In this document: one piece after another, positions 27,169 through 38,692 of the stretch
Position numbering within the stretch: the first letter of the stretch is position 1
Layout of the letters: the number at the start of each line of letters is the position of its first letter
From: Stutzerimonas stutzeri KOS6
GTDB taxonomy: Bacteria > Pseudomonadota > Gammaproteobacteria > Pseudomonadales > Pseudomonadaceae
Reading direction: 5' to 3'
Assembly (NCBI RefSeq): GCF_000307775.2
Contig: NZ_KK020676.1
Coordinates: forward strand, 1,342,381 to 1,394,136
DNA: 51,756 nt
Notes under the pieces: generated by a model
Database searches by the model: none
Seen by the model: the letters and a program-made list of their open reading frames with translations, nothing else
Told to the model about the DNA's origin: nothing
Position numbers and translations under genes: made by a program

Positions 27169-28072
27169 TTCGCGCGCGCTCCTCACGGACGAAGGCGAAA
27201 AACGCCTGGGCCACCGGGCTCAGGCGCTTGCCGCGGGGGTGGACCACGCACCAGCTGCGGTGTAGCGGCAGTTCCTGCACCGGCAATTCGCGAAGCAGGC
27301 CGCAGGCCAGCTCCAGATGCACCGCATGGCGTGGCAGCAACGCCAGACCCAGGCCCGCCACCACGCATTCGCGCAGCGCATCCAGCGAGGCGACCTGGAT
27401 GGTCTGGGTGAAGTGGGCGCGCTTCTGTCGCAAGTAGTCCTCGGCGGCCTTGCGCGTGCCGGAGCCAGGTTCGCGTACCAAAAGCGGATAGCTCGTCAGA
27501 TCCTGCAACGACAGCGTGGCCGCATGGCACAGCGGATGCTCGGGTGGTGCCACGGCGATGATCGGATTGTTCAGAAAGGGCATGAACTCCAGGTCCATGT
27601 CGGTGGGCACCTGGGACATGATCAGCAGGTCGTCGCGACTGAGCGTCAGGCGCTTGACCGCCTGGGCGTGGTTGACCACCACCAGTTGCAGGCTGACTTC
27701 CGGATGCAGGCGCTTGAAGGCGGCGAACAGGTGCGGCGTGATGTACTTGGCGCTGGATTCCACGGCCAGGTTCAGTTGTCCCTGCAGCGAACCCTGCAGG
27801 TCCGAGAGCTGCATGTCGAGGCTGTCGAGCCGGCCGAAGATATCGGTACTGGCCCGCTGCAGGGCTTCGGCCGCGTCAGTCAGATAAAGCTTCTTGCCCA
27901 CGTACTCGAACAGTGGCTGCCCGACCAGTTCTTCGAGCTGGCGGATCTGCAGGCTGACTGCCGGCTGGGTCAGCGCCATTTCTTCGGCGGCACGACTGTA
28001 GGAGTGCGTTTCGCAGACGGCGCGAAATACCTGAAGCTGGCGCAGTGTCATGCGCATCAGTGATTTTCGCAT
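27113..28072 (-). CDS. pycR: LysR-family regulator PycR
   Basis: A 319-residue LysR regulator. The winged HTH (residues 7-65: MTLRQLQVFRAVCETHSYSRAAEEMALTQPAVSLQIRQLEE) and the substrate-binding domain are complete. It is divergent from pycAB, as PA5437 is in P. aeruginosa, where PycR controls the pyruvate carboxylase genes and affects virulence. The start at 28072 has GGAG 6 nt upstream. Longer in-frame starts lie in the promoter region. A LysR-type palindrome sits at 28168-28183. Confidence 0.93.
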   Translation of the reverse strand: MRKSLMRMTLRQLQVFRAVCETHSYSRAAEEMALTQPAVSLQIRQLEELVGQPLFEYVGKKLYLTDAAEALQRASTDIFGRLDSLDMQLSDLQGSLQGQLNLAVESSAKYITPHLFAAFKRLHPEVSLQLVVVNHAQAVKRLTLSRDDLLIMSQVPTDMDLEFMPFLNNPIIAVAPPEHPLCHAATLSLQDLTSYPLLVREPGSGTRKAAEDYLRQKRAHFTQTIQVASLDALRECVVAGLGLALLPRHAVHLELACGLLRELPVQELPLHRSWCVVHPRGKRLSPVAQAFFAFVREERARISALAERFAGSPTTPAAS

Positions 28073-28167
28073 CCGGTTCTCCGCTTTTCGTCGAATAAAG
28101 GCGTGGGCGCAGACTGCGCTTGCCGGGTTGACCGATCGGCCAGGAAGTTGGCAATTTCGGTCTATGT

Positions 28168-28183
28168 ATAAGTAAATACTTAT
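28168..28183. promoter_or_regulatory. LysR-type operator in the pycR/pycA gap
   Basis: ATAAGTA-AA-TACTTAT is a perfect 7-bp inverted repeat. It fits the T-N11-A shape of LysR boxes and lies between the divergent pycR and pycA genes, so PycR is the natural ligand. Confidence 0.75.
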
Positions 28184-28311
28184 GACCACGCAAACAATTA
28201 TTCATTTTCAGTAATTACCCCTAGGAGCGTAGGGTGAAACGACTCGTTGCAACATGCGAGATCCTGACCCGCACGCCGGGTCGCCTGCTCAACGATCCGA
28301 GGGAAGACAGC

Positions 28312-29727
28312 GTGATCAAGAAGCTGCTGATCGCCAACCGCGGGGAAATCGCGGTACGCATCGTCCGCGCCTGTGCCGAAATGGGCGTGCGCTCGGTGGC
28401 GGTTTTTTCCGAAGCCGACCGCCATGCCCTGCACGTCAAGCGCGCCGACGAGGCCCACTTCATCGGCGAGGACCCGCTGGCCGGCTACCTGAACCCGCGC
28501 AAGCTGGTGAACCTGGCCGTGGAAACCGGTTGCGATGCGTTGCATCCGGGCTACGGTTTCCTGTCCGAAAATGCCGAACTGGCAGATATCTGCGCCGAAC
28601 GCGGAATCAAGTTCGTAGGCCCGAGTGCCGAGGTCATTCGCCGCATGGGCGACAAGACCGAAGCGCGGCGCAGCATGATCAAGGCTGGCGTACCGGTCAC
28701 GCCCGGTACGGAAGGCAACGTCGCCGACCTCGCCGAAGCGTTGCGCGAAGCCGAGCGCATCGGCTATCCGGTCATGCTCAAGGCTACCTCCGGCGGCGGC
28801 GGTCGCGGCATTCGCCGCTGCAACTCGCAGGCGGAGCTGGAATCGGCTTACCCGCGGGTCATATCCGAAGCGACCAAGGCCTTCGGCAGTGCCGAAGTGT
28901 TCCTGGAAAAATGCATCGTCGAGCCCAAGCACATCGAGGCCCAGGTGCTGGCCGACAGCTTCGGCAACACCGTGCATCTGTTCGAGCGCGACTGCTCGAT
29001 CCAGCGGCGCAACCAGAAGCTCATCGAGATCGCGCCGAGCCCGCAGCTGACCCCTGAGCAGCGCGCCTATATCGGTGACCTGGCGGTGCGCGCGGCCAAG
29101 GCGGTGGGCTATGAGAACGCCGGTACCGTGGAGTTCCTGCTCGCCGATGGCGAGGTGTACTTCATGGAGATGAACACCCGCGTCCAGGTCGAGCACACCA
29201 TCACCGAGGAAATCACCGGCATCGACATCGTCCGCGAGCAGATCCGCATCGCCTCGGGCCTGCCGCTGTCGGTGAAGCAGGAAGACATCCAGCACCGCGG
29301 CTTCTCGCTGCAGTTCCGCATCAACGCCGAGGACCCGCGCAACAACTTCCTGCCGTGCTTCGGCAAGATCACCCGCTATTACGCGCCCGGCGGCCCCGGC
29401 GTGCGAACCGACACGGCGATCTACACCGGCTACACCATCCCGCCGTACTACGACTCCATGTGCCTGAAGCTGGTGGTCTGGGCGCTGACCTGGGAGGAGG
29501 CGCTGGCGCGTGGCTCGCGCGCGCTGGACGACATGCGCGTGCAGGGCGTGAAGACCACCGCCACCTACTACCAGCAGATTCTCGCCAACCCGGATTTCCG
29601 CAGCGGCCAGTTCAATACCAGCTTCGTCGACAACCATCCGGAACTGCTGAACTACTCGATCAAACGCAAGCCGGGCGAACTGGCCCTGGCCATCGCCGCC
29701 GCCATCGCCGCCCACGCAGGCCTGTGA
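28312..29727 (+). CDS. pycA: Pyruvate carboxylase subunit A (biotin carboxylase)
   Basis: The ATP-grasp biotin carboxylase subunit of the two-subunit, acetyl-CoA-independent pyruvate carboxylase. It carboxylates biotin on PycB with ATP and bicarbonate. The protein has 471 residues: IKKLLIANRGEIAVRIVRACAE at the start, the glycine-rich ATP loop KATSGGGGRGI (about 158-168), the HIEAQVLADSFG strand and MNTRVQVEHTITEEITG (about 286-302). The GTG at 28312 has GAGGG 8 nt upstream and aligns with the family start; the open frame from 28234 adds unrelated residues. pycB follows 10 nt later. Confidence 0.95.
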   Translation: MIKKLLIANRGEIAVRIVRACAEMGVRSVAVFSEADRHALHVKRADEAHFIGEDPLAGYLNPRKLVNLAVETGCDALHPGYGFLSENAELADICAERGIKFVGPSAEVIRRMGDKTEARRSMIKAGVPVTPGTEGNVADLAEALREAERIGYPVMLKATSGGGGRGIRRCNSQAELESAYPRVISEATKAFGSAEVFLEKCIVEPKHIEAQVLADSFGNTVHLFERDCSIQRRNQKLIEIAPSPQLTPEQRAYIGDLAVRAAKAVGYENAGTVEFLLADGEVYFMEMNTRVQVEHTITEEITGIDIVREQIRIASGLPLSVKQEDIQHRGFSLQFRINAEDPRNNFLPCFGKITRYYAPGGPGVRTDTAIYTGYTIPPYYDSMCLKLVVWALTWEEALARGSRALDDMRVQGVKTTATYYQQILANPDFRSGQFNTSFVDNHPELLNYSIKRKPGELALAIAAAIAAHAGL

Positions 29728-29737
29728 GGAACGCACC

Positions 29738-31549
29738 ATGACCGTCCAGAAAAAAATCACTGTCACCGACACCATCCTGCGTGACGCCCATCAGTCGCTG
29801 CTGGCCACCCGCATGCGCACCGAAGACATGCTGCCGATCTGCGACAAGCTCGACCGCGTCGGCTACTGGTCGCTGGAGGTCTGGGGTGGCGCCACCTTCG
29901 ACGCCTGCGTGCGCTTCCTCAAGGAGGACCCCTGGGAGCGCCTGCGTCAGCTCAAGGCGGCACTGCCCAACACCCGACTGCAGATGCTGCTGCGCGGACA
30001 GAACCTGCTCGGCTACCGTCACTACAGCGACGACGTGGTCGAGGCATTCGTGGCCAAGGCCGCGGAGAATGGCATCGACGTGTTCCGCATCTTCGATGCG
30101 ATGAACGATGTGCGTAACCTGGAAACCGCCATCCGCGCGGTGAAGAAAAGCGGCAAGCATGCCCAGGGCACCATCGCCTATACCACCAGCCCCGTGCACA
30201 CCACCGAGGCCTTCGTCGAGCAGGCGCGGCAGATGGCGGCCATGGGGGTCGATTCCATCGCCATCAAGGACATGGCCGGCCTCCTGACCCCGTACGCCAC
30301 CGGCGAGCTGGTCAGGGCGCTGAAGCAGGCGCTGCCCGAACTGGACGTGGTGATCCACTCCCACGACACCGCCGGGGTGGCCAGCATGTGCCAGCTCAAG
30401 GGTGTGGAAAATGGCGCCGACCGCATCGATACGGCGATCTCCAGCCTGGCCTGGGGCACCAGCCATCCGGGCACCGAGTCGATGGTCGCCGCCCTGCGTG
30501 GTACGCCGTATGACACCGGCCTGGATCTGGAGCTGCTGCAGGAAATCGGCCTGTACTTCTATGCGGTGCGCAAGAAGTACCACCAGTTCGAAAGCGAATT
30601 CACCGGCGTCGACACCCGCGTGCAGGTCAATCAGGTGCCCGGCGGGATGATTTCCAACCTGGCCAATCAGCTCAAGGAGCAGGGCGCGCTGCACCGGATG
30701 GACGAAGTGCTGGCCGAAATTCCCAAGGTGCGCAAGGACCTGGGCTATCCGCCGCTGGTGACGCCGACCTCGCAGATCGTCGGCACCCAGGCGTTCTTCA
30801 ATGTGTTGGCTGGCGAGCGTTACAAGACCATCACCACCGAGGTGAAGTACTACCTGCAGGGCCGCTACGGCAAGGCCCCGGCGCCGGTCAGCGAGCGCCT
30901 GCGCCTGCAGGCCATCGGCAGCGAGGAGGTCATCGAGTGCCGCCCGGCCGACCTGCTGGCGCCGGAGCTGGACAAGCTGCGCAGGGAAATCGGCGAACTG
31001 GCCAAGAGCGAAGAGGACGTGCTGACCTACGCCATGTTCCCGGACATCGGCCGCAAGTTCCTCGAGGAGCGCGAGGCCGGAACGCTTCAGCCCGAAGTGC
31101 TGCTGCCGATTCCCGGTACGGCCGCGGCGCCGGCGCAGGGCGGGGTGCCGACCGAGTTCGTCATCGACGTGCACGGCGAGACCTATCGCGTCGACATCAC
31201 CGGTGTCGGCGTCAAGGCCGAGGGCAAGCGGCACTTCTACCTGTCCATCGACGGCATGCCGGAAGAGGTGGTATTCGAGCCGCTCAACGACTTCGTCGGT
31301 GGTGGCGGCAGTCAGCGCAAGCAGGCCAGTGCTCCGGGTGACGTGAGCACCACCATGCCGGGCAACGTGGTCGACGTGCTGGTCGCGGTGGGCGATGCCG
31401 TCAAGGCCGGGCAGACGGTGCTGGTCAGCGAGGCGATGAAGATGGAAACCGAGATCCAGGCGCCCATCGCCGGGACCGTGAAGGCCGTTCATGTCGGCAA
31501 GGGTGACCGGGTGAATCCGGGTGAAGTCCTGATAGAGATCGAGGCCTGA
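29738..31549 (+). CDS. pycB: Pyruvate carboxylase subunit B (carboxyltransferase-biotin carrier)
   Basis: Transfers the carboxyl group from biotin to pyruvate, giving oxaloacetate. The 603-residue protein has a carboxyltransferase TIM barrel (about 1-300: TDTILRDAHQSLLATRMRTEDM, then IKDMAGLLTP and HSHDTAGVA), the conserved PycB/OadA region (about 300-460), and a C-terminal biotinyl domain with the biotinylation motif EAMKMET (about residue 567). It is also called OadA in databases, but there is no OadB or OadG sodium pump nearby, which argues for pyruvate carboxylase. AGGA lies 7 nt before the ATG. Confidence 0.95.
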   Translation: MTVQKKITVTDTILRDAHQSLLATRMRTEDMLPICDKLDRVGYWSLEVWGGATFDACVRFLKEDPWERLRQLKAALPNTRLQMLLRGQNLLGYRHYSDDVVEAFVAKAAENGIDVFRIFDAMNDVRNLETAIRAVKKSGKHAQGTIAYTTSPVHTTEAFVEQARQMAAMGVDSIAIKDMAGLLTPYATGELVRALKQALPELDVVIHSHDTAGVASMCQLKGVENGADRIDTAISSLAWGTSHPGTESMVAALRGTPYDTGLDLELLQEIGLYFYAVRKKYHQFESEFTGVDTRVQVNQVPGGMISNLANQLKEQGALHRMDEVLAEIPKVRKDLGYPPLVTPTSQIVGTQAFFNVLAGERYKTITTEVKYYLQGRYGKAPAPVSERLRLQAIGSEEVIECRPADLLAPELDKLRREIGELAKSEEDVLTYAMFPDIGRKFLEEREAGTLQPEVLLPIPGTAAAPAQGGVPTEFVIDVHGETYRVDITGVGVKAEGKRHFYLSIDGMPEEVVFEPLNDFVGGGGSQRKQASAPGDVSTTMPGNVVDVLVAVGDAVKAGQTVLVSEAMKMETEIQAPIAGTVKAVHVGKGDRVNPGEVLIEIEA

Positions 31550-31931
31550 GCGATGGGGGCGTGGCGGCGTGAACACGCCACGCTGCCGCCGGCCGTGGCA
31601 CGGTCTGGCGGCTCCCCGTGTGGCTGGCCGCGGCCGGAGATGGCCATTGGCTGATGTCCCCCTGCGGAGCCTGCGCGGCTCTTTTTTCAGGCCCATGTCT
31701 ATCGGTGACGGCCAGACGTGCTGCCCGGCGCAGTTCTGGCACGCGCTGTGATTCTCGTCGGTCGGCGGGCGTCCACCCACCACTGAAGATCGATGAGGCT
31801 TTCGATATGCGCTCAGCTGCCGGGCATTGCGGTATGCCTCTGGCATTGAGCGTGATCGCAGCGCATCGATGGCTCCCTATTCCGACGCGCCGTTCATGGC
31901 GCCAACTTTGCAATCCTCTGGAGAATTGAAC
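31550..31931. other. 382-nt gap after pycB
   Basis: It holds an 8-bp hairpin right after pycB (31559-31566 with 31576-31583), an intrinsic terminator (31667-31687) and the upstream region of the carbonic anhydrase gene. No gene with a ribosome site is seen. I could not identify a clear promoter for the anhydrase gene. Confidence 0.5.
31667..31687 (+). terminator. Intrinsic terminator after pycAB
   Basis: GAGCC (31667-31671) and GGCTC (31677-31681) with loop TGCGC are followed directly by six T residues. The stem is short, but the U-run is clear. It lies 118 nt after the pycB stop. Confidence 0.65.
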
Positions 31932-32630
31932 ATGAGTGATGACAGGACGAGCGAAACCGCCCAGGAGGCCCTCGAGCACATTGTCTCCGGGGTCAAGCAT
32001 TTCCGCGAAGAGGTCTATCCGCAACAGCGCGAACTGTTCGAGAAGCTGGCCTATGAGCAGAAGCCGCGGGCGATGTTCATCACCTGCGCCGACTCGCGGA
32101 TCATTCCCGAGCTGATCACCCAGAGCTCGCCCGGCGACCTGTTCGTCACCCGCAACGTCGGTAACGTGGTGCCGCCCTATGGGCAGATGAACGGTGGTGT
32201 TTCCACCGCCATCGAATTCGCCGTGATGGCGCTGGGCGTACAGCACATCATCGTCTGCGGCCACTCCGACTGCGGCGCGATGAAGGCGGTGCTCAATCCC
32301 GCTCAGCTAGAGCGCATGCCGACGGTCAAGGGCTGGCTGCGGCATGCCGAGGTGGCGAAGATCGTCGTCGAGCAGAACTGTGGCTGCGCCGATCACAACA
32401 CCCTGGGCATCCTCACCGAGGAAAACGTCGTGGCCCAGCTCGACCATCTGCGTACCCATCCGTCGGTGGCGGCGCGGCTGGCCAGCGGCCAGTTGTTCAT
32501 CCACGGCTGGGTATACAACATCGGCACCAGCGAAATTCGCGCCTACGACGCCGAGAAAGGCGAGTTCCGCCTGGTCGGCGACGGCCCGCTGCCGATGGCT
32601 ACCCCGCGGGCGCGCTACCTGGCGAGCTGA
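31932..32630 (+). CDS. can: Beta-class carbonic anhydrase
   Basis: Interconverts CO2 and bicarbonate. The 232-residue protein has the zinc and active-site residues of the beta class: CADSR (about residue 54) and HSDCGAMK (about 114), with GQMNGGVSTAIEFAVMALGVQH before the second motif. The start at 31932 has GGAG 8 nt upstream. Standing directly after pycAB, it could supply bicarbonate to pyruvate carboxylase. That is inference, since a terminator separates them. Confidence 0.93.
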   Translation: MSDDRTSETAQEALEHIVSGVKHFREEVYPQQRELFEKLAYEQKPRAMFITCADSRIIPELITQSSPGDLFVTRNVGNVVPPYGQMNGGVSTAIEFAVMALGVQHIIVCGHSDCGAMKAVLNPAQLERMPTVKGWLRHAEVAKIVVEQNCGCADHNTLGILTEENVVAQLDHLRTHPSVAARLASGQLFIHGWVYNIGTSEIRAYDAEKGEFRLVGDGPLPMATPRARYLAS

Positions 32631-32652
32631 TGGCTTCCAGGCGGCCGAATGT

Positions 32653-33462
32653 TCAGCGGCTGCCGGCCAGCGCCTTGCCGCGTTGCTGGATCAGGTAGCA
32701 GAGGTCGGGCGTCTTGCTGCAGCCGGCGTAGCCCTCGGCGATCACCTCGTCGAGGGCTGCCTGCAGGCGGTTGACCACCTGATCCGGGACGTCGCGGTTG
32801 AGGGCCAGGTACAGCGGCTCGCTGTGAAAGCTCAGCACCACCTGCAGCTGGTGCTCGTCGACACCCTGCTGGCGTGCGTAATAGCGCCATGCCGGATCGG
32901 CCACCGCCCACAGGTCGATGCGTTCGGTGAGCAGCTTGCGCAGGTTCTCTGCGTCGTTGAGGCTGTTGCTGGTGTCGATGCCCTGGCTTTGCAGAAACAG
33001 GCTGACGCTGCCATTGGCCTGGCCGCCGATCCGATAGCCGCGCGCCTGGGTCAGGTTGTCGAACGCCAGGCCGCTGGACGCCCGCGCGAGCAGCACGCTG
33101 TCGTGATGCGCCAGTGGCCCGACCCATTTGAACAGCGAGTCGTTCTGTGGCGTTCGCGCCACGGAGAACAGCCCGTGCGCCGCCTGCTGCCGGGTCTGGT
33201 CGTAGAGACGGCTCAACGGGCCGCGCAGGGTCAGGTTGTAGGCGATGCCGGCACGCTGGAAAACGTCGCGCACCGTATCGGCAGCGATCCCTTCGATGTC
33301 GTCGCCGCGGGCGAAGCCCTTGCCGTTGGGCGCCATGTTGAAGGGCGGAAAGCTGTCTGTCTGCAGGGTGATTTCGTCACGAGCGGGCAGTTCGGCGCGG
33401 GCGGCGAACGCTGCACCGACGAGCAGGACGAACAGCGCCCCGGTAATGCGGGATCTGGCCAT
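32653..33462 (-). CDS. Periplasmic solute-binding protein (SBP_bac_3 type)
   Basis: A 269-residue protein with a Sec signal peptide (ARSRITGALFVLLVGAAFAARA). The remainder is of the extracellular solute-binding family 3 type: ITLQTDSFPPFNM, a DDIEGIAADTVRDVFQRAGI segment, and YRIGGQANGSVSLFLQSQGI. Such proteins bind amino acids for ABC importers or act as sensors. No permease or ATPase gene is adjacent, so it may be an orphan. The start at 33462 has AGGAG 8 nt upstream. Its ligand cannot be read from the sequence. Confidence 0.85.
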   Translation of the reverse strand: MARSRITGALFVLLVGAAFAARAELPARDEITLQTDSFPPFNMAPNGKGFARGDDIEGIAADTVRDVFQRAGIAYNLTLRGPLSRLYDQTRQQAAHGLFSVARTPQNDSLFKWVGPLAHHDSVLLARASSGLAFDNLTQARGYRIGGQANGSVSLFLQSQGIDTSNSLNDAENLRKLLTERIDLWAVADPAWRYYARQQGVDEHQLQVVLSFHSEPLYLALNRDVPDQVVNRLQAALDEVIAEGYAGCSKTPDLCYLIQQRGKALAGSR

Positions 33463-33589
33463 GGCATCGGCTCCTTGGCGCATTCTTGTAATTGTTGGCG
33501 CATGCAAGGGTAGTGCTGCCGGGCGCGCCCGGCCAGCCGGCAGCGCTCACCCTGCGGGACAGTGCGCATTCTGCCGGGGGAGCAGGATC

Positions 33590-34573
33590 TCAGTCGGCCA
33601 TTTCGCCGCACAGGTCGCGGCAGAACCAGTATTCCACCTGGGCCTGGTCGAGGCCCGCGGCGAGCAGGGCGAACAGCTTGCCCAGCGCGGCTTCACGGGT
33701 CATACCGCCGCCAGATACCAGGCCGGCGTCACGCAGCGCGCTGCCGGCCGCATATACGCCGAAATCGACATGCCCACCCGGGCACTGGCTGATCGCCGCC
33801 AGCACCACGCCCTGGCGATGGGCATGGCGCAGCGCTTCGATGAACTGGACGTCGTCCGCCGGACCGGTGCCGCTGCCATAGCACTCGAGCAGCAGCGCCT
33901 GGGCGCCACTGGCAACCAGCGCCTGTACCTGCGCCGCTCCGATGCCGGGATACAGAGGCAGCACCACGACTTGTGCCGGACGCCGCGGCAGCAATGCAGG
34001 AGGGCATTCCCGGCCGGTTGCGGCCAGTCGCTGGCGCGGTGCTTCGGCGAAGGCGTCGAAGGCGTCGCTGCGCAGCTTGCTGACCCGCGCCCCGTGTAAC
34101 AGCGTGCCGTTGAAGAACAGCTGTACGCCATGGACCTGGCCGGCCTGCAGGACACGCATGGCGCCGAACAGATTGGGCCAGGCGTCGCTGCCCTCGCTGC
34201 CTGCCGGCAGCATGGCGCCGGTGAGCAGTACCGGGACCGGCAGGCCGAGCAGCAGGAACGAGAGCGCCGCCGCGCTGTAGGCCAGGGTGTCGGTGCCGTG
34301 CAGCAACAGCACCGCATCGCAGTCGCCCTGCGCCACGGCTTCGCGGATGGTCGTCGCCATCTGCAGCCAGTGACCCGGCTGCATGTTGGCGCTGTCCAGC
34401 AATGGTTGCAGCTCCTGGAAACTCCACTCGGGCAGCGGCCCCGGCTCGCCTGCCTGCTGGGCACGCAGGCGGGCTTCGAAGCCGGACGCCGGCATCAGCC
34501 CGGCCGCACTCTGCTGCATGCCGATGGTGCCGCCGGTGTAGAGCACCAGCAGCCGTTCGATCGATTGGTTCAC
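33590..34573 (-). CDS. ansA: L-asparaginase, type I
   Basis: Hydrolyses asparagine to aspartate and ammonia. The 327-residue protein has the two catalytic threonine motifs, LYTGGTIGMQ (about residue 15) and LLHGTDTLAYSAAAL (about residue 93). It has no signal peptide, which suits the cytoplasmic type. The start is GTG at 34573 with AGGAG 5 nt upstream. It lies just downstream of agcS on the same strand, separated by a hairpin at 34631-34662. With aspA nearby it could feed asparagine into fumarate. Confidence 0.93.
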   Translation of the reverse strand: MNQSIERLLVLYTGGTIGMQQSAAGLMPASGFEARLRAQQAGEPGPLPEWSFQELQPLLDSANMQPGHWLQMATTIREAVAQGDCDAVLLLHGTDTLAYSAAALSFLLLGLPVPVLLTGAMLPAGSEGSDAWPNLFGAMRVLQAGQVHGVQLFFNGTLLHGARVSKLRSDAFDAFAEAPRQRLAATGRECPPALLPRRPAQVVVLPLYPGIGAAQVQALVASGAQALLLECYGSGTGPADDVQFIEALRHAHRQGVVLAAISQCPGGHVDFGVYAAGSALRDAGLVSGGGMTREAALGKLFALLAAGLDQAQVEYWFCRDLCGEMAD

Positions 34574-34630
34574 GCGTGCTCCTCGCTCGTCGGCGCAGGC
34601 CGTCAGGACATCGGGCGGATGAGGTCAGCC

Positions 34631-34662
34631 GCCCGCCGCACCATGTTAACGGAGCGGCGGGC
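34631..34662 (-). terminator. Hairpin between agcS and ansA
   Basis: GCCCGCCGC (34631-34639) pairs perfectly with GCGGCGGGC (34654-34662) over a 14-nt loop, 25 nt after the agcS stop. No U-run follows. It is a possible terminator or a partial block before ansA. Confidence 0.5.
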
Positions 34663-34686
34663 GTCCGGCCTCTTGCATCGCGGCGC

Positions 34687-36108
<1,422 letters not shown>

Positions 36109-36278
36109 GGCGATGTTCACCTTGTTGTCGTTGTTAGGGTGTCGGCGCGCGCCGCTGCGCCGTGCAAGCGGGGGATGTTTCAACACGGCGGCCGGCAGAG
36201 CAATTTCGCGGATGGCCGCAATGTGGCGCGACCTGATGCTAGAATGGCGGCACTCGCGTCAGTTCCGGAACTCCTCCT

Positions 36279-37097
36279 TTGACCTCCCCCCTCGCCGAAA
36301 ATCTCAGGCTGCTGTGCAGTCACTACCGCTCGATCGCCGAGGTGTGTCGCAGGCTGGCCATCAACCGGGCGCAGTTCAACAAGTACCTGGGTGGCCAGAG
36401 CCGACCGACACCATTCAACCTCAAGCGCATCGGTGACTTCTTCGGCGTCGAGGGCTATGAGCTGGAAATGCCGCCGGAGCAGTTCGCCCGACTGGTCGGT
36501 GCGCGCCATCCGGAAGCGCAGGCGGTGCCGCGTGCCGATCCGCTGCTGGCGCTGCTGCAGCCGCTGCGTGAACACGCCACGAGCCTGTCGCGCTACTGCG
36601 GCTATTACTTCGAGTACGCCAACTGCATGTCGGTACCGGGCAGCATCCTGATATCGCTGGTGCAGCTGCGCGAAGAAAACGGCTTGTACCTGTTCGAGCG
36701 CCAGGAGCGACAGGAGAGGGCCAGCCCGACCCTCGGCCAGGCCGAGGGCTGGGTGCACTGCCGCTATCTGGGGGTCGCGTTCGGCCTGCAGGACCGCCTG
36801 TTCCTGATCGACTACGAATCGCTGACGCTCAACGAGATGAGCCAGACCATCCTCATTCCCAGCTTCAAGAGCCGCATCACCCGCCTGAACGGGCTGAAGA
36901 CTGGCGTCTCCTCCGGCGACCGGCGTACGCCGGCCTGCACGCCTGTGGTATGGGAGTACCTGGGTCGTGAAATCAACCGGGTCAGCGCCTATCGCCAGGT
37001 AATGCTTTACAGCCCGGACGATTCACGTATCGACCCGGAGATCCGCGAGCGGCTGGCGACGCCGCAGGTGGGCAACGGGCTATTCGAGATCGACTAG
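36279..37097 (+). CDS. Helix-turn-helix transcriptional regulator
   Basis: A 272-residue protein with an N-terminal XRE-like HTH (about 5-58: LAENLRLLCSHYRSIAEVCRRLAINRAQFNKYLGG) and a long C-terminal region of unknown fold (about 90-270), which probably senses a ligand. The start is TTG at 36279. No ribosome site is visible, but the HTH begins right there and no other start is available. TAGAAT at 36240-36245 could be its -10. It is divergent from agcS and convergent with aspA. Confidence 0.82.
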   Translation: MTSPLAENLRLLCSHYRSIAEVCRRLAINRAQFNKYLGGQSRPTPFNLKRIGDFFGVEGYELEMPPEQFARLVGARHPEAQAVPRADPLLALLQPLREHATSLSRYCGYYFEYANCMSVPGSILISLVQLREENGLYLFERQERQERASPTLGQAEGWVHCRYLGVAFGLQDRLFLIDYESLTLNEMSQTILIPSFKSRITRLNGLKTGVSSGDRRTPACTPVVWEYLGREINRVSAYRQVMLYSPDDSRIDPEIRERLATPQVGNGLFEID

Positions 37098-37108
37098 CCC
37101 GCTCGGCA

Positions 37109-38530
<1,422 letters not shown>

Positions 38531-38626
38531 GATGGTAAGGTGGCTTCGGTAGGCGCAGGCGGTGCTGCAGTGCGCATAAAATAAGGTTTTCCGGGATTTT
38601 TCTGCCAATGCCGTTAGTGGCTGTCC

Positions 38627-38643
38627 TATGCCGCAACGGCATA
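38627..38643. promoter_or_regulatory. Dyad operator candidate between aspA and the LysR gene
   Basis: TATGCCG-CAA-CGGCATA is a perfect 7-bp inverted repeat about 50 nt upstream of the LysR gene and about 100 nt upstream of aspA. A further half-like copy, AATGCCGTT, lies at 38607-38615. The placement suits autoregulation or control of aspA. Confidence 0.6.
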
Positions 38644-38692
38644 ATGTTCGTGTGACTTCGCATCGACGGCAATCGTATCGAGGGATGTTCTG

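Noticed and set aside
29738..31549. Oxaloacetate decarboxylase alpha subunit (sodium pump)
   Set aside because: There are no OadB or OadG genes nearby, and a biotin carboxylase subunit precedes it with a LysR regulator opposite, which is the pyruvate carboxylase arrangement.
29660..31846. Open frame of 728 codons antisense to pycB
   Set aside because: Same cause as for other antisense frames here. pycB shows complete family motifs, and the antisense product shows none.
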